Assembly (NCBI RefSeq): GCF_002086155.1
Contig: NZ_MVHE01000005.1
Coordinates: 62,001-126,000 of the forward strand
Source: Mycobacterium angelicum
Lineage (GTDB): Bacteria; Actinomycetota; Actinomycetes; Mycobacteriales; Mycobacteriaceae
DNA: 64,000 bases
Direction of reading: 5' to 3'
Part shown: in pieces, positions 16,607-24,509 of the stretch
How the letters are laid out: every line of letters starts with the position of its first letter
Position numbering within the stretch: the stretch's first letter is position 1
The notes under the pieces: generated by a model
What the model was told of the DNA's origin: nothing
Seen by the model: only the letters and a program-made list of their open reading frames with translations
The model's database searches: none
Translations under genes and position numbers: made by a program

Positions 16607-17479
16607 ATGGCGCAGACGGCATCCGGGCGGTACTTCGCGGGCAAACGTTGCTTCATCACCGGTGCGGCCAGTGGCATCGGGCGGGCCACCGCGTTGCGGC
16701 TCGCCGCACAGGGCGCCGAACTCTATCTGACTGATCGCGACTTCGACGGATTGGCGCAAACCGTCTCCGACGCCCGCTCATTGGGTGCGCAGGTACCGCA
16801 GCATCGGGTACTGGATATCTCCGATTACGACGAGGTGGCGGGCTTCGCCGCCGACATCCACGCCGGCCATCCCAGCATGGATGTGGTGATGAACATTGCC
16901 GGTGTCTCGGCATGGGGGACCGTCGACCGGCTCACCCATGATCAGTGGAGCAAGATGGTCGCGATCAATCTGATGGGTCCGATCCACGTCATCGAGACGT
17001 TCGTCCCGCCGATGGTGGCAGCGGGTCGGGGCGGGCATGTGGTCAACGTGTCGTCGGCGGCCGGCCTGGTTGCGCTGCCGTGGCACGCGGCCTACAGCGC
17101 CAGCAAGTACGGATTGCGGGGACTCTCGGAGGTGCTGCGTTTCGATTTGGCCCGCCACCGCATCGGGGTTTCGGTTGTGGTGCCGGGTGCGGTGAAGACC
17201 CCACTGGTCAATACCGTGGAGATCGCGGGCGTGGACCGTGAGGACCCCAGCGTCAGCCGGTGGGTCGAGCGCTTCAGCGGTCATGCCGTGTCACCGGAGA
17301 AGGCCGCCGAGAAGATATTGGCCGGGGTCGCCAAGAACAGATACCTCGTCTACACCTCGGCCGATATTCGGGCGCTGTATGCCTTCAAGCGGCTCGCGTG
17401 GTGGCCTTACAGCGTCGCGATGCGCCAGGTGAACGTGTTCTTCACCCGCGCGCTTCGGCCCCGTCCGGTGCCGCGCTGA
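16607..17479 (+). CDS. Short-chain dehydrogenase/reductase (Rv3057c type)
   Basis: 290 aa. A classical SDR with the dinucleotide loop TGAASGIG (residues 18-25), an NIAG motif near 96 and catalytic S149/S150, Y163 and K167 (YSASK). A long C-terminal extension (about 250-290, WWPYSVAMRQVNVFFTRAL) looks membrane-associated. The substrate is unknown; a lipid or steroid alcohol is likely given cyp136 nearby. The last 38 bp overlap the end of dinB2 on the opposite strand, so the two convergent transcripts share their 3' ends. Confidence 0.9.
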   Translation: MAQTASGRYFAGKRCFITGAASGIGRATALRLAAQGAELYLTDRDFDGLAQTVSDARSLGAQVPQHRVLDISDYDEVAGFAADIHAGHPSMDVVMNIAGVSAWGTVDRLTHDQWSKMVAINLMGPIHVIETFVPPMVAAGRGGHVVNVSSAAGLVALPWHAAYSASKYGLRGLSEVLRFDLARHRIGVSVVVPGAVKTPLVNTVEIAGVDREDPSVSRWVERFSGHAVSPEKAAEKILAGVAKNRYLVYTSADIRALYAFKRLAWWPYSVAMRQVNVFFTRALRPRPVPR

Positions 17480-18509
17480 GGCTGGGCATCTCCAGTTCCA
17501 GTCGCACCCCGAGCAGCCGGATCGGGCGGTCCAGGTCGAATAGATCCAGGATGCGCAGCGCGGCGGTGGTGATCACCTTGGCATCGGTGGTCGGCGTATC
17601 CAGCTTGCGGATCTTGGTGCGGGTGTAGAACGTCGCGGTGCGCACGGTCACCGCGACGCGGGTGACGATTCGCTCCGAGGCCAGCACGTCGGCCAGCGCG
17701 CGCTGGGCCAATTCGGTTATCGCCGAATCCATTTCGGTTCGCTCGGTGAGGTCGTGCGCAAAGGTGACGACGTGGCTGCGAGAGCGCGGAACCCATGGTT
17801 CGGCGCTCACCTGGCTGTCGCCGCCGCCCTTGGCGAGCAGCAGCAGCCACAGCCCGGTGCGCGCGCCGAAGGTGGATGTCAAGAGCTCTCCATCGGCGTA
17901 CGCAAGCTGGCCGACGGTGGTTATCTCAAGTGCGGCAAGTTTTTTGGCCGTCTTGGGGCCGACGCCCCACAGCGCGTCGACCGGCCGATCGGCCATCAGC
18001 GTCATCCAATTCTCGTCGGTCAGGGTGAATATCCCGGCGGGCTTGGCAAAGCCGGTGGCCACCTTGGCGCGCTGCTTGTTGTCGCTGATACCGACCGAGC
18101 AGGACAGGCCCGTTTCCGACGACACCACGGCGCGGATCTGTCCGGCGAGCTCGGCCGGATCCCCAGCCGCCAACCCGACATAGGCCTCGTCCCAGCCCCA
18201 CACCTCGAGCGGGTGTCCCAGGTCGCGCAATAACCCCATCACCTGTTCGGACGCCGCGTCGTAGGCCGCCGGATCCGACGGCAGAAACGTCGCTCCGGGG
18301 CAACGGCGCGCGGCGGTGCGCAGCGGCATGCCGGCGTGCACCCCGAATTCGCGGGCCTCATAGGAGGCACACGTGACGACCTTGCGGGGCTCGGTCGGAT
18401 CGCCATTGCCGCCGACGATGACCGGCCCTCCGACGAGGTCGGGGCGGCGGCGCAGTTCGACCGATGCCAGGAACTGGTCGAGGTCGATGTGCAGAATCCA
18501 GTGGGGCAT
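17442..18509 (-). CDS. dinB2: Y-family DNA polymerase IV (DinB2/DinP)
   Basis: 355 aa of a Y-family translesion polymerase. The N-terminal palm has HIDLDQFLASVE (first catalytic Asp near residue 9), and the second acidic pair is in WGWDEAYVG (about 105-113). A helix-hairpin-helix thumb (LWGVGPKTAKKL, about 178-189) and a little-finger domain follow. M. tuberculosis Rv3056 is the counterpart. It copies past damaged bases without proofreading. No beta-clamp motif was identified in the tail, which fits the DinB2 class. No SOS box is seen. The TetR gene ends 9 bp upstream on the same strand, so a TetR-dinB2 operon is likely, a curious pairing. Confidence 0.93.
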   Translation of the reverse strand: MPHWILHIDLDQFLASVELRRRPDLVGGPVIVGGNGDPTEPRKVVTCASYEAREFGVHAGMPLRTAARRCPGATFLPSDPAAYDAASEQVMGLLRDLGHPLEVWGWDEAYVGLAAGDPAELAGQIRAVVSSETGLSCSVGISDNKQRAKVATGFAKPAGIFTLTDENWMTLMADRPVDALWGVGPKTAKKLAALEITTVGQLAYADGELLTSTFGARTGLWLLLLAKGGGDSQVSAEPWVPRSRSHVVTFAHDLTERTEMDSAITELAQRALADVLASERIVTRVAVTVRTATFYTRTKIRKLDTPTTDAKVITTAALRILDLFDLDRPIRLLGVRLELEMPSLSAAPDGAEARG

Positions 18510-18518
18510 CGGCGTCTG

Positions 18519-19118
18519 TCACCGTCCACAGAGTTTGCGCGCCAGGCTCTCCCATGCGTCGCCCAACGATTCGAGCGTGTGGCCGTTGGCGAGTTGATGC
18601 TCTACGTAGTCGGCGTCGAGCAGCGCCAGCAGCGCATCGGTCTGAACATCGAGATCGCCGGTGGTCTCAGCCGATTGCAGCAGCACCCGAACATGGGTGC
18701 GCTGCACTGCGGCCGGTGGGCCGTGCCTGGTCAGCGGATCGCGGCTGGCTTCGGAGAGCAGCTCGTGATGGGCGTGGACGAAGCAGATCCGTTCCCGGCC
18801 GAAGGCGACCAGCCGAACCAGTGGCGGCGCGTCGGGGCCAAGTGGCGGCGGACCGAACAGAAAGGCCCGCTGGCTGGCCAGCTCGTCCTCGTCGAGCAGC
18901 ACCATCATCAGGCCGGCGCGGCTGCCGAAGCGGCGGAAAAGGGTGCCCTTGCCGACGCCGGCGGCGGTGGCGATGTCGTCCATGGTGACCGCGTCCGCGC
19001 CGCGTTTGGCCACCAGACTGCGCGCGGCGTCCAGCAGCAGGGCCCGATTGCGGGCGGCGTCGCCCCGTTCCGGCGGGGGCTGTTGCGGCGCGGATACGGG
19101 CAATTCGACACCGCTCAT
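18519..19118 (-). CDS. TetR-family regulator (Rv3055 type)
   Basis: 199 aa with a TetR helix-turn-helix (VTMDDIATAAGVGKGTLFRRFGSRAGL, about 45-70) and a helical ligand domain. It starts 9 bp before dinB2 and so leads an operon with it. It is divergent from a flavin reductase, and a 14-bp perfect palindrome CGGACTGCAGTCCG lies between. It probably represses both directions. The signal is unknown; a redox-active or drug-like compound would fit the reductase. Confidence 0.9.
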   Translation of the reverse strand: MSGVELPVSAPQQPPPERGDAARNRALLLDAARSLVAKRGADAVTMDDIATAAGVGKGTLFRRFGSRAGLMMVLLDEDELASQRAFLFGPPPLGPDAPPLVRLVAFGRERICFVHAHHELLSEASRDPLTRHGPPAAVQRTHVRVLLQSAETTGDLDVQTDALLALLDADYVEHQLANGHTLESLGDAWESLARKLCGR

Positions 19119-19147
19119 TCCTGCACTTTAACTCGACTGGAATAAAG

Positions 19148-19161
19148 CGGACTGCAGTCCG
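19148..19161. promoter_or_regulatory. TetR operator, perfect 14-bp palindrome
   Basis: CGGACTGCAGTCCG is perfectly palindromic and flanked by AAA and TTT one base further out on each side. It lies between the divergent TetR (start 19118) and flavin reductase (start 19209) genes. This form is typical of TetR operators. Confidence 0.65.
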
Positions 19162-19208
19162 GTTTGCTCGTGCAAGGATGTAGACCAGAAACCGAAGGGA
19201 ACCGGACA

Positions 19209-19772
19209 GTGGCAGAGAACATCAAGGTGCTGGCGTTAGTGGGTAGCCTGCGCGCCGCGTCGATCAACCGTCAGATCGCCGAGCTGGCAGCGGCCGTAGC
19301 GCCCGACGGCGTAACCGTCTCGGTCTTCGACGGGCTGGCCGAGCTGCCGTTCTACAACGAAGACCTCGACGATGCGATGAACAGTGCCCTCGAGCGGGCG
19401 CCCGGTCCGGTGGCCGCCTTGCGGGCCGCGGCGGCCGAGGCCGACGCCGCCCTGGTGGTAACCCCGGAGTACAACGGGAGCATCCCGGCGGTCGTCAAGA
19501 ACGCCATCGACTGGTTGTCGCGGCCCTTCGGCAACGGCGCGCTGAAAGACAAGCCACTGGCCGTGATCGGCGGATCCCTGGGCCAGTACGGCGGGGTGTG
19601 GGCGCATGACGAGACGCGCAAGTCGTTCGGCATCGCCGGCGCGCGGGTGGTCGGGGCGATCAAACTGTCGGTTGCGTTCAAGACCCTGGAAGGAAAGGCC
19701 CCGGCGGAGCATGCCGAGCTGTCGGCGAATGTGCGCGACGTGGTCGGCAAGCTCACCGCCGAAGTCGGCTGA
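19209..19772 (+). CDS. NADPH-dependent FMN reductase
   Basis: 187 aa of the flavodoxin-like NADPH:FMN reductase family. The FMN phosphate loop is GSLRAASINRQ near residue 11, and PEYNGSIPAVVKNAIDWLSRP binds the flavin ring. It reduces FMN or a quinone/azo compound with NADPH and may protect against redox cycling. The start is a GTG at 19209 with GAAGGGA before it; an earlier ATG at 19164 would overlap the operator region. M. tuberculosis Rv3054c is the counterpart. It is divergent from TetR-dinB2. Confidence 0.9.
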   Translation: MAENIKVLALVGSLRAASINRQIAELAAAVAPDGVTVSVFDGLAELPFYNEDLDDAMNSALERAPGPVAALRAAAAEADAALVVTPEYNGSIPAVVKNAIDWLSRPFGNGALKDKPLAVIGGSLGQYGGVWAHDETRKSFGIAGARVVGAIKLSVAFKTLEGKAPAEHAELSANVRDVVGKLTAEVG

Positions 19773-19976
19773 TAGCAGCTGGACAAGCCGTCAGCGATTC
19801 GCTGGCGGCTTTGCTGGCTTTCAGATAAAGCGCTGGTTGCGCCGATCTTGGCCGGTCTTGTCGGAGGCTGCTGCTATACCTGGCGGCATGAATACCACGA
19901 TTGGCGGTTGTGATCTGCGACACGCCGGCGACACGCCCGAGACAGGCTTACGACCTGGGAATTTCAAGAATGTTTT

Positions 19977-20024
19977 TTCGAACATCTTGTATCCCTTCGT
20001 GTTGTCACCCCCCAGGTGTAGTGT
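19977..20024 (+). promoter_or_regulatory. Paired NrdR boxes before nrdHIE
   Basis: Two 16-bp boxes start 32 bp apart: 19977-19992 (core AACATCTTGT) and 20009-20024 (CCCCAGGTGTAGTGT). The spacing equals three helical turns and matches the pair at nrdF (27232 and 27264). In known systems NrdR, with ATP or dATP bound, represses ribonucleotide reductase genes through such pairs. Confidence 0.7.
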
Positions 20025-20142
20025 TTCGGGAGCCGGCAGGTCCCAGGTTCACCAGCTCCCATCAGGTTCGCGGGGGTCGATGAACTTCCCGGAATCGGCA
20101 TCGCCAGGTCGATCGACATGGCCGCCGCGGAACGGGAATCTT

Positions 20143-20211
20143 GGGGCTTGACGGAGCGCTGAAGCTAGTGCAGATCTTCCGAGCGAGTAGTTGCCAGTCT
20201 GTCAAGTCCCC
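20143..20211 (+). ncRNA. Structured 5' leader of nrdH
   Basis: GGGGCTTGAC (20143-20152) pairs with GTCAAGTCCCC (20201-20211) with one bulge, and CGCTGAAG inside pairs with CTTC and AGCG. The nested hairpin ends 8-9 bases before the nrdH ribosome site (AAAGGAG). The rest of 19773-20232 holds the NrdR boxes and no gene I can support. A role in translation or RNA stability is inferred. Confidence 0.45.
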
Positions 20212-20232
20212 CACTTCCGCAAAGGAGCGGCA

Positions 20233-20472
20233 ATGAGCATCACTGTGTACTCCAAGCCCGCATGCGTGCAGTGCACCGCCACCTACAAGGCCCTAGACAA
20301 GCAGGGCATCAATTACCAGAAGGTTGACATCAGCCTCGACACCGAGGCGCGGGACTACGTGATGGCGTTGGGTTATCTGCAGGCTCCGGTCGTGGTGGCC
20401 GAGAACGACCACTGGTCGGGCTTCCGTCCCGACCGGATCAAGGCGCTCGCCGGGGCCGCGCTCACCGCGTAG
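20233..20472 (+). CDS. nrdH: Glutaredoxin-like NrdH
   Basis: 79 aa, the standard NrdH length. The redox pair is C11-V-Q-C14, and the C-terminal WSGFRPDRIKAL is the family hallmark for thioredoxin reductase recognition. It passes electrons from thioredoxin reductase to the class Ib ribonucleotide reductase NrdE. AAAGGAG stands just before the ATG. First gene of nrdHIE, behind paired NrdR boxes and a structured leader. Confidence 0.96.
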   Translation: MSITVYSKPACVQCTATYKALDKQGINYQKVDISLDTEARDYVMALGYLQAPVVVAENDHWSGFRPDRIKALAGAALTA

Positions 20473-20518
20473 CCCGGCTCAGGATTGGTAGAGAGATAGA
20501 CAAGGAGGTTGCGGTGCC

Positions 20519-20971
20519 ATGGAGAGCGAAAAGCGCAACCTGGTCTATTTCTCTTCGGTGTCGGAGAACACCCACCGCTTCGTGCAGAAGCTGGGTGTTC
20601 CCGCCACGCGGATACCGCTGCACGGGCGGATAGAGGTCGACGAACCGTACGTGCTGGTGCTACCCACGTACGGCGGCGGCAAGGCCACTCCTGACATCAA
20701 CAACGGCGGCTATGTCCCCAAGCAGGTCATCGCCTTTCTGAACAACGAGCACAACCGGTCGTTGATCCGGGGCGTCATCGCCGCGGGCAACAACAACTTC
20801 GGTGCCGAATTCGCCTACGCGGGCAACGTGATTTCCCGCAAATGTGGCGTTCCCTATCTTTACCGTTTCGAACTTATGGGCACTCCGGACGACGTGGACG
20901 CCGTTCGCGCAGGTCTCGCTGAATTCTGGAAGGAACAGACGTGTCACCAACCGTCACTGCAGAGCCTGTAG
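20519..20971 (+). CDS. nrdI: Flavodoxin-like NrdI
   Basis: 150 aa with the NrdI FMN-binding loops ([38 protein letters not shown]). It supplies the oxidant that builds the manganese-tyrosyl radical in NrdF. An AAGGAGG ribosome site stands a few bases before the ATG. The end overlaps nrdE by 31 bp, suggesting coupled translation. Confidence 0.96.
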   Translation: MESEKRNLVYFSSVSENTHRFVQKLGVPATRIPLHGRIEVDEPYVLVLPTYGGGKATPDINNGGYVPKQVIAFLNNEHNRSLIRGVIAAGNNNFGAEFAYAGNVISRKCGVPYLYRFELMGTPDDVDAVRAGLAEFWKEQTCHQPSLQSL

Positions 20972-23106
20972 CCGCCACCACGCACGCGGTGGCCGAGGAG
21001 ACGGACTACCACGCGCTGAATGCGATGCTGAACCTGTACGACAAGGACGGCAAGATTCAGTTCGACAAGGATGTGCTCGCCGCGCGGCAGTATTTCCTCG
21101 AGCACGTCAACCAGAACACGGTCTTCTTTCACAATCAGGACGAGAAGCTCGACTACCTGATCCGGGAAAACTATTACGAGCGTGAGGTTCTCGACCAGTA
21201 CTCGCGCAACTTCGTCAAGACGCTGCTGGACCGGGCGTACGCCAAAAAGTTCCGGTTTCCGACGTTTCTGGGGGCGTTCAAGTACTACACCTCCTACACG
21301 CTGAAAACCTTCGACGGGAAGCGCTACCTCGAGCGCTTCGAGGACCGTGTCGTGATGGTGGCGCTCACCTTGGCGGCCGGCGACACCGGCCTGGCGGAGA
21401 AGCTCGTCGACGAGATCATCGAGGGCCGTTTTCAGCCGGCCACCCCAACGTTTCTGAACTCGGGCAAGAAGCAGCGCGGCGAGCCGGTGAGCTGCTTTCT
21501 GCTGCGCATCGAGGACAACATGGAGTCGATCGGGCGGTCGATCAACTCCGCGCTGCAGCTGTCTAAGCGCGGTGGGGGAGTCGCCTTGCTGCTGAGCAAC
21601 ATTCGTGAGCACGGTGCGCCGATCAAGAACATCGAGAATCAGTCTTCGGGTGTCATTCCGATCATGAAGCTGCTAGAGGACTCGTTCTCCTACGCCAACC
21701 AGCTGGGTGCGCGGCAGGGCGCCGGCGCGGTGTACCTCAATGCGCACCACCCCGACATCTACCGCTTCCTGGACACCAAGCGAGAGAACGCCGACGAGAA
21801 GATCCGGATCAAGACGCTGAGCCTGGGAGTGGTGATCCCCGACATCACCTTCGAGCTCGCCAAGCGCAACGACGACATGTACTTGTTCTCGCCGTATGAC
21901 GTGGAGCGGGTGTATGGCGTTGCCTTCGCGGACATCTCGGTCACCGAGAAGTACTACGAGATGGTGGACGACGCGCGGATCCGCAAAACCAAGATCAAGG
22001 CGCGGGAGTTCTTCCAGACGCTGGCCGAGCTGCAGTTCGAGTCGGGCTACCCCTACATCATGTTCGAGGACACGGTCAATCGCGCTAACCCCATCGAAGG
22101 CAAGATCACGCACTCGAATCTGTGCTCGGAGATCCTGCAGGTGTCCACGCCGTCGCTGTTCAACGAAGACCTGTCGTATGCCAAAGTGGGCAAAGACATT
22201 TCGTGCAACCTGGGTTCGCTGAACATCGCCAAGACGATGGACTCGCCGGACTTCGCCCAGACGATCGAGGTGGCCATCCGCGCGCTGACCGCGGTGAGCG
22301 ACCAAACGCACATCACCTCGGTGCCCTCGATTGAGCAGGGCAACAACAACTCCCACGCGATCGGGCTGGGGCAGATGAACCTGCATGGGTACCTGGCCCG
22401 GGAAGGCGTCTTCTACGGTTCCGAAGAAGGCATCGACTTCACCAACATCTACTTCTATTCGGTGCTCTATCACGCACTGCGCGCCTCGAACCGCATCGCG
22501 ATAGAAAGAGGTACGCGGTTTGTTGGCTTCGAGCGGTCCAAGTACGCGTCGGGAGAGTTCTTCGACAAATACATCGAGCAGGTCTGGGAGCCTCAGACCG
22601 ACAAGGTGCGCCAGCTGTTCGCCGACGCGGAAATCCGGATTCCCACACAAGACGACTGGAAGCGGCTGAAGGAATCCGTACAGACGCACGGCATCTACAA
22701 CCAAAACCTGCAGGCCGTGCCGCCGACTGGGTCGATCTCCTACATCAACCACTCGACGTCGTCGATCCACCCGATCGTGTCAAGGGTCGAGATCCGCAAG
22801 GAGGGCAAGATCGGGCGGGTCTACTACCCGGCGCCCTACATGACCAACGACAACCTGGAGTACTACCAGGACGCCTACGAGATCGGTTACGAGAAGATCA
22901 TCGACACCTACGCCGCGGCCACTCAGCATGTGGACCAAGGGCTTTCGCTGACGTTGTTCTTCAAGGACACCGCCACCACCCGCGACGTGAACAAGGCGCA
23001 GATCTACGCCTGGCGCAAGGGAATCAAGACGCTGTATTACATCCGGCTGCGTCAGATGGCTTTGGAAGGCACTGAGGTCGAGGGCTGCGTGTCCTGCATG
23101 CTGTGA
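20941..23106 (+). CDS. nrdE: Class Ib ribonucleotide reductase, large subunit NrdE
   Basis: 721 aa. The catalytic core has the substrate-loop [11 protein letters not shown] stretch, LCSEI, and the NLGSLN segment with an active-site cysteine (SCNLGSLN). The paired tyrosines of the radical path are in the [12 protein letters not shown] region, and the C-terminal CVSCML supplies the redox cysteines. It reduces ribonucleoside diphosphates to deoxy forms. It lacks the long N-terminal ATP-cone of class Ia enzymes, as class Ib should. The start is a GTG inside the end of nrdI. The partner nrdF is 4.2 kb downstream in the same direction, with its own NrdR boxes. Confidence 0.96.
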   Translation: MSPTVTAEPVAATTHAVAEETDYHALNAMLNLYDKDGKIQFDKDVLAARQYFLEHVNQNTVFFHNQDEKLDYLIRENYYEREVLDQYSRNFVKTLLDRAYAKKFRFPTFLGAFKYYTSYTLKTFDGKRYLERFEDRVVMVALTLAAGDTGLAEKLVDEIIEGRFQPATPTFLNSGKKQRGEPVSCFLLRIEDNMESIGRSINSALQLSKRGGGVALLLSNIREHGAPIKNIENQSSGVIPIMKLLEDSFSYANQLGARQGAGAVYLNAHHPDIYRFLDTKRENADEKIRIKTLSLGVVIPDITFELAKRNDDMYLFSPYDVERVYGVAFADISVTEKYYEMVDDARIRKTKIKAREFFQTLAELQFESGYPYIMFEDTVNRANPIEGKITHSNLCSEILQVSTPSLFNEDLSYAKVGKDISCNLGSLNIAKTMDSPDFAQTIEVAIRALTAVSDQTHITSVPSIEQGNNNSHAIGLGQMNLHGYLAREGVFYGSEEGIDFTNIYFYSVLYHALRASNRIAIERGTRFVGFERSKYASGEFFDKYIEQVWEPQTDKVRQLFADAEIRIPTQDDWKRLKESVQTHGIYNQNLQAVPPTGSISYINHSTSSIHPIVSRVEIRKEGKIGRVYYPAPYMTNDNLEYYQDAYEIGYEKIIDTYAAATQHVDQGLSLTLFFKDTATTRDVNKAQIYAWRKGIKTLYYIRLRQMALEGTEVEGCVSCML

Positions 23107-23113
23107 CGTCGTG

Positions 23114-23471
23114 TCACTCGATAACGCGATAGCGCAGATGCGCTAGGCCCGGGGCCTGAAGCACACGAATCAGTTCGAGTTGTGGCTGACCGTGCGCAAA
23201 GCCGTCGAGTAGGCGCTCGCCGGATCCCAGGATTGCGAATCACCCCATTCGCCGCGAACGGGGCCGAACATGTTGCGGCCCGTTATTGTTTGGCCATCCC
23301 GTCGAGCATGTCCGAGAGCACCCGCCGGTTCACCGGATGATCCTTGGCGGGACCCAGATGCCAATCGCGCAGGGCTCTGCCGCCAATACCGAGCGGTTCA
23401 TCTTCGCTTTGGTCGGGCCCCGCAAGATAGCCGTCGGCGGAGATCGACATCGAGAGATTGGTTCTAGGCAT
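23114..23471 (-). pseudogene. Decayed RibD-C / dihydrofolate-reductase-family gene
   Basis: The minus strand starts like a RibD C-terminal/DHFR-family protein (MPRTNLSMSISADGYLAGPD, PLGIGGRAL), then hits a stop at 23283. The family's GRNMFGPVRGEWGD block continues in another frame near 23270. The family C-terminus QLELIRVLQAPG and HLRYRVIE, with a natural stop at 23114, is in a third stretch. About 360 bp remain of an expected 550-600, so internal deletions and frameshifts have removed the centre. It lies just after nrdE, convergent with it. Confidence 0.75.
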
Positions 23472-23516
23472 ACGGACTCCGACTCCGGTGCGCAGGAAAA
23501 CTCACCGGTGGGCGCG

Positions 23517-23574
23517 CCGAGTGTGAGCCGGGCGACGGCTCGACGGCGTGTCGCGTCGTCAGATTCACACTCGG
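23517..23574. repeat. Dispersed palindromic repeat, copy C
   Basis: Perfect 10-bp arms CCGAGTGTGA (23517-23526) and TCACACTCGG (23565-23574) surround a centre containing GGCGTGTCGCGTCGT, nearly identical to copy A at 2611-2668. It sits between the decayed DHFR-like gene and the TetR gene. Confidence 0.75.
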
Positions 23575-23637
23575 TGGGGCGCCCAGCGCCCGGTCTGCCC
23601 AGGTCAGCCGGTGCCGCGCGGTAAGGTGCTTGACGTG

Positions 23638-24378
23638 GTGAGAATTCCCCGGCCGCCGCACCCGAGCGTGAAGCCCGGAGTCAAGGTCGACGCGCGCAGC
23701 GAACGCTGGCGCGAACACCGTAAGAAGGTGCGCAACGAAATCGTCGATGCGGCCTTCCGGGCCATCGACCGTCTCGGCCCAGAGCTGAGCGTGCGCGAAA
23801 TCGCCGAAGAGGCCGGCACCGCCAAGCCGAAGATCTACCGTCATTTCGCCGACAAATCCGATCTGTTCGTGGCGATCGGGGAACGTCTGCGCGACATGTT
23901 GTGGGCCGCGATCTTCCCGTCGATCAACCTGGCCACCGACTCGGCCCGCGAGGTGATCCGGCGCAGCGTCGAGGAGTACGTCATCCTCGTCGACCAGCAT
24001 CCCAACGTGCTGCGGGTCTTCATTCAGGGCCGCTCGGCAAAGCAGTCCGAGGCGACGGTTCGCACCCTCAACGAGGGCCGCGAAATCACCCTGACCTTTG
24101 CCGAGTTGTTCAACAACGAAATGCGCGAGATGGACCTCGATCGCGCGGCGCTTGAACTTGCCGCACACAGCGCCTTCGGGGCGGCCGCGTCGGCCACCGA
24201 GTGGTGGCTGGGCCCGGAGCCCGCCAGCCCGCGCCGGATGTCGCGCGAGCAGTTCGTTGCTCACCTGACGACGATCATGATGGGCGTCATTGTCGGCACC
24301 GCCGAGACGCTCGGCATCGCCATGGACCCCGAGCGGCCCATTCACGACGCGGTGCCAAGCAATCCTGCGGTGAGCTGA
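23638..24378 (+). CDS. TetR-family regulator (Rv3050c type)
   Basis: 246 aa, the size of M. tuberculosis Rv3050c. The TetR helix-turn-helix is at about 47-75 (LSVREIAEEAGTAKPKIYRHFADKSDL), then a helical ligand domain with a tryptophan pair (TEWWLGPE). The start is one of two adjacent GTG codons (23635, 23638). It stands before the flavin monooxygenase on the same strand, and a 14-bp palindrome lies in the gap between them. It therefore probably controls that enzyme, perhaps in response to its substrate. Confidence 0.9.
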   Translation: MRIPRPPHPSVKPGVKVDARSERWREHRKKVRNEIVDAAFRAIDRLGPELSVREIAEEAGTAKPKIYRHFADKSDLFVAIGERLRDMLWAAIFPSINLATDSAREVIRRSVEEYVILVDQHPNVLRVFIQGRSAKQSEATVRTLNEGREITLTFAELFNNEMREMDLDRAALELAAHSAFGAAASATEWWLGPEPASPRRMSREQFVAHLTTIMMGVIVGTAETLGIAMDPERPIHDAVPSNPAVS

Positions 24379-24395
24379 ATCCCGGAGCCGTTGAC

Positions 24396-24409
24396 ATCAC
24401 CGCGGTGAT
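24396..24409. promoter_or_regulatory. Perfect 14-bp palindrome before the monooxygenase
   Basis: ATCACCGCGGTGAT is its own reverse complement and lies 101 bp before the monooxygenase start, overlapping a TTGACA-like stretch at 24391. Candidate operator for the upstream TetR protein. GTATC-C-GATAC follows 16 bp later. Confidence 0.5.
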
Positions 24410-24509
24410 CGATAACACTCAGTTGTATCCGATACCCTGGGTACTGGGTATTTGCGTTCACTGAGGCGCCCATCGCCGCGCCAACTCACAACAGGAAAGA
24501 CCACCCACC

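Noticed and set aside
19978..19992. LexA/SOS box before nrdH (TCGAAC half)
   Set aside because: Only one half of the mycobacterial SOS box is present, and the same bases fit a NrdR box with correct partner spacing.
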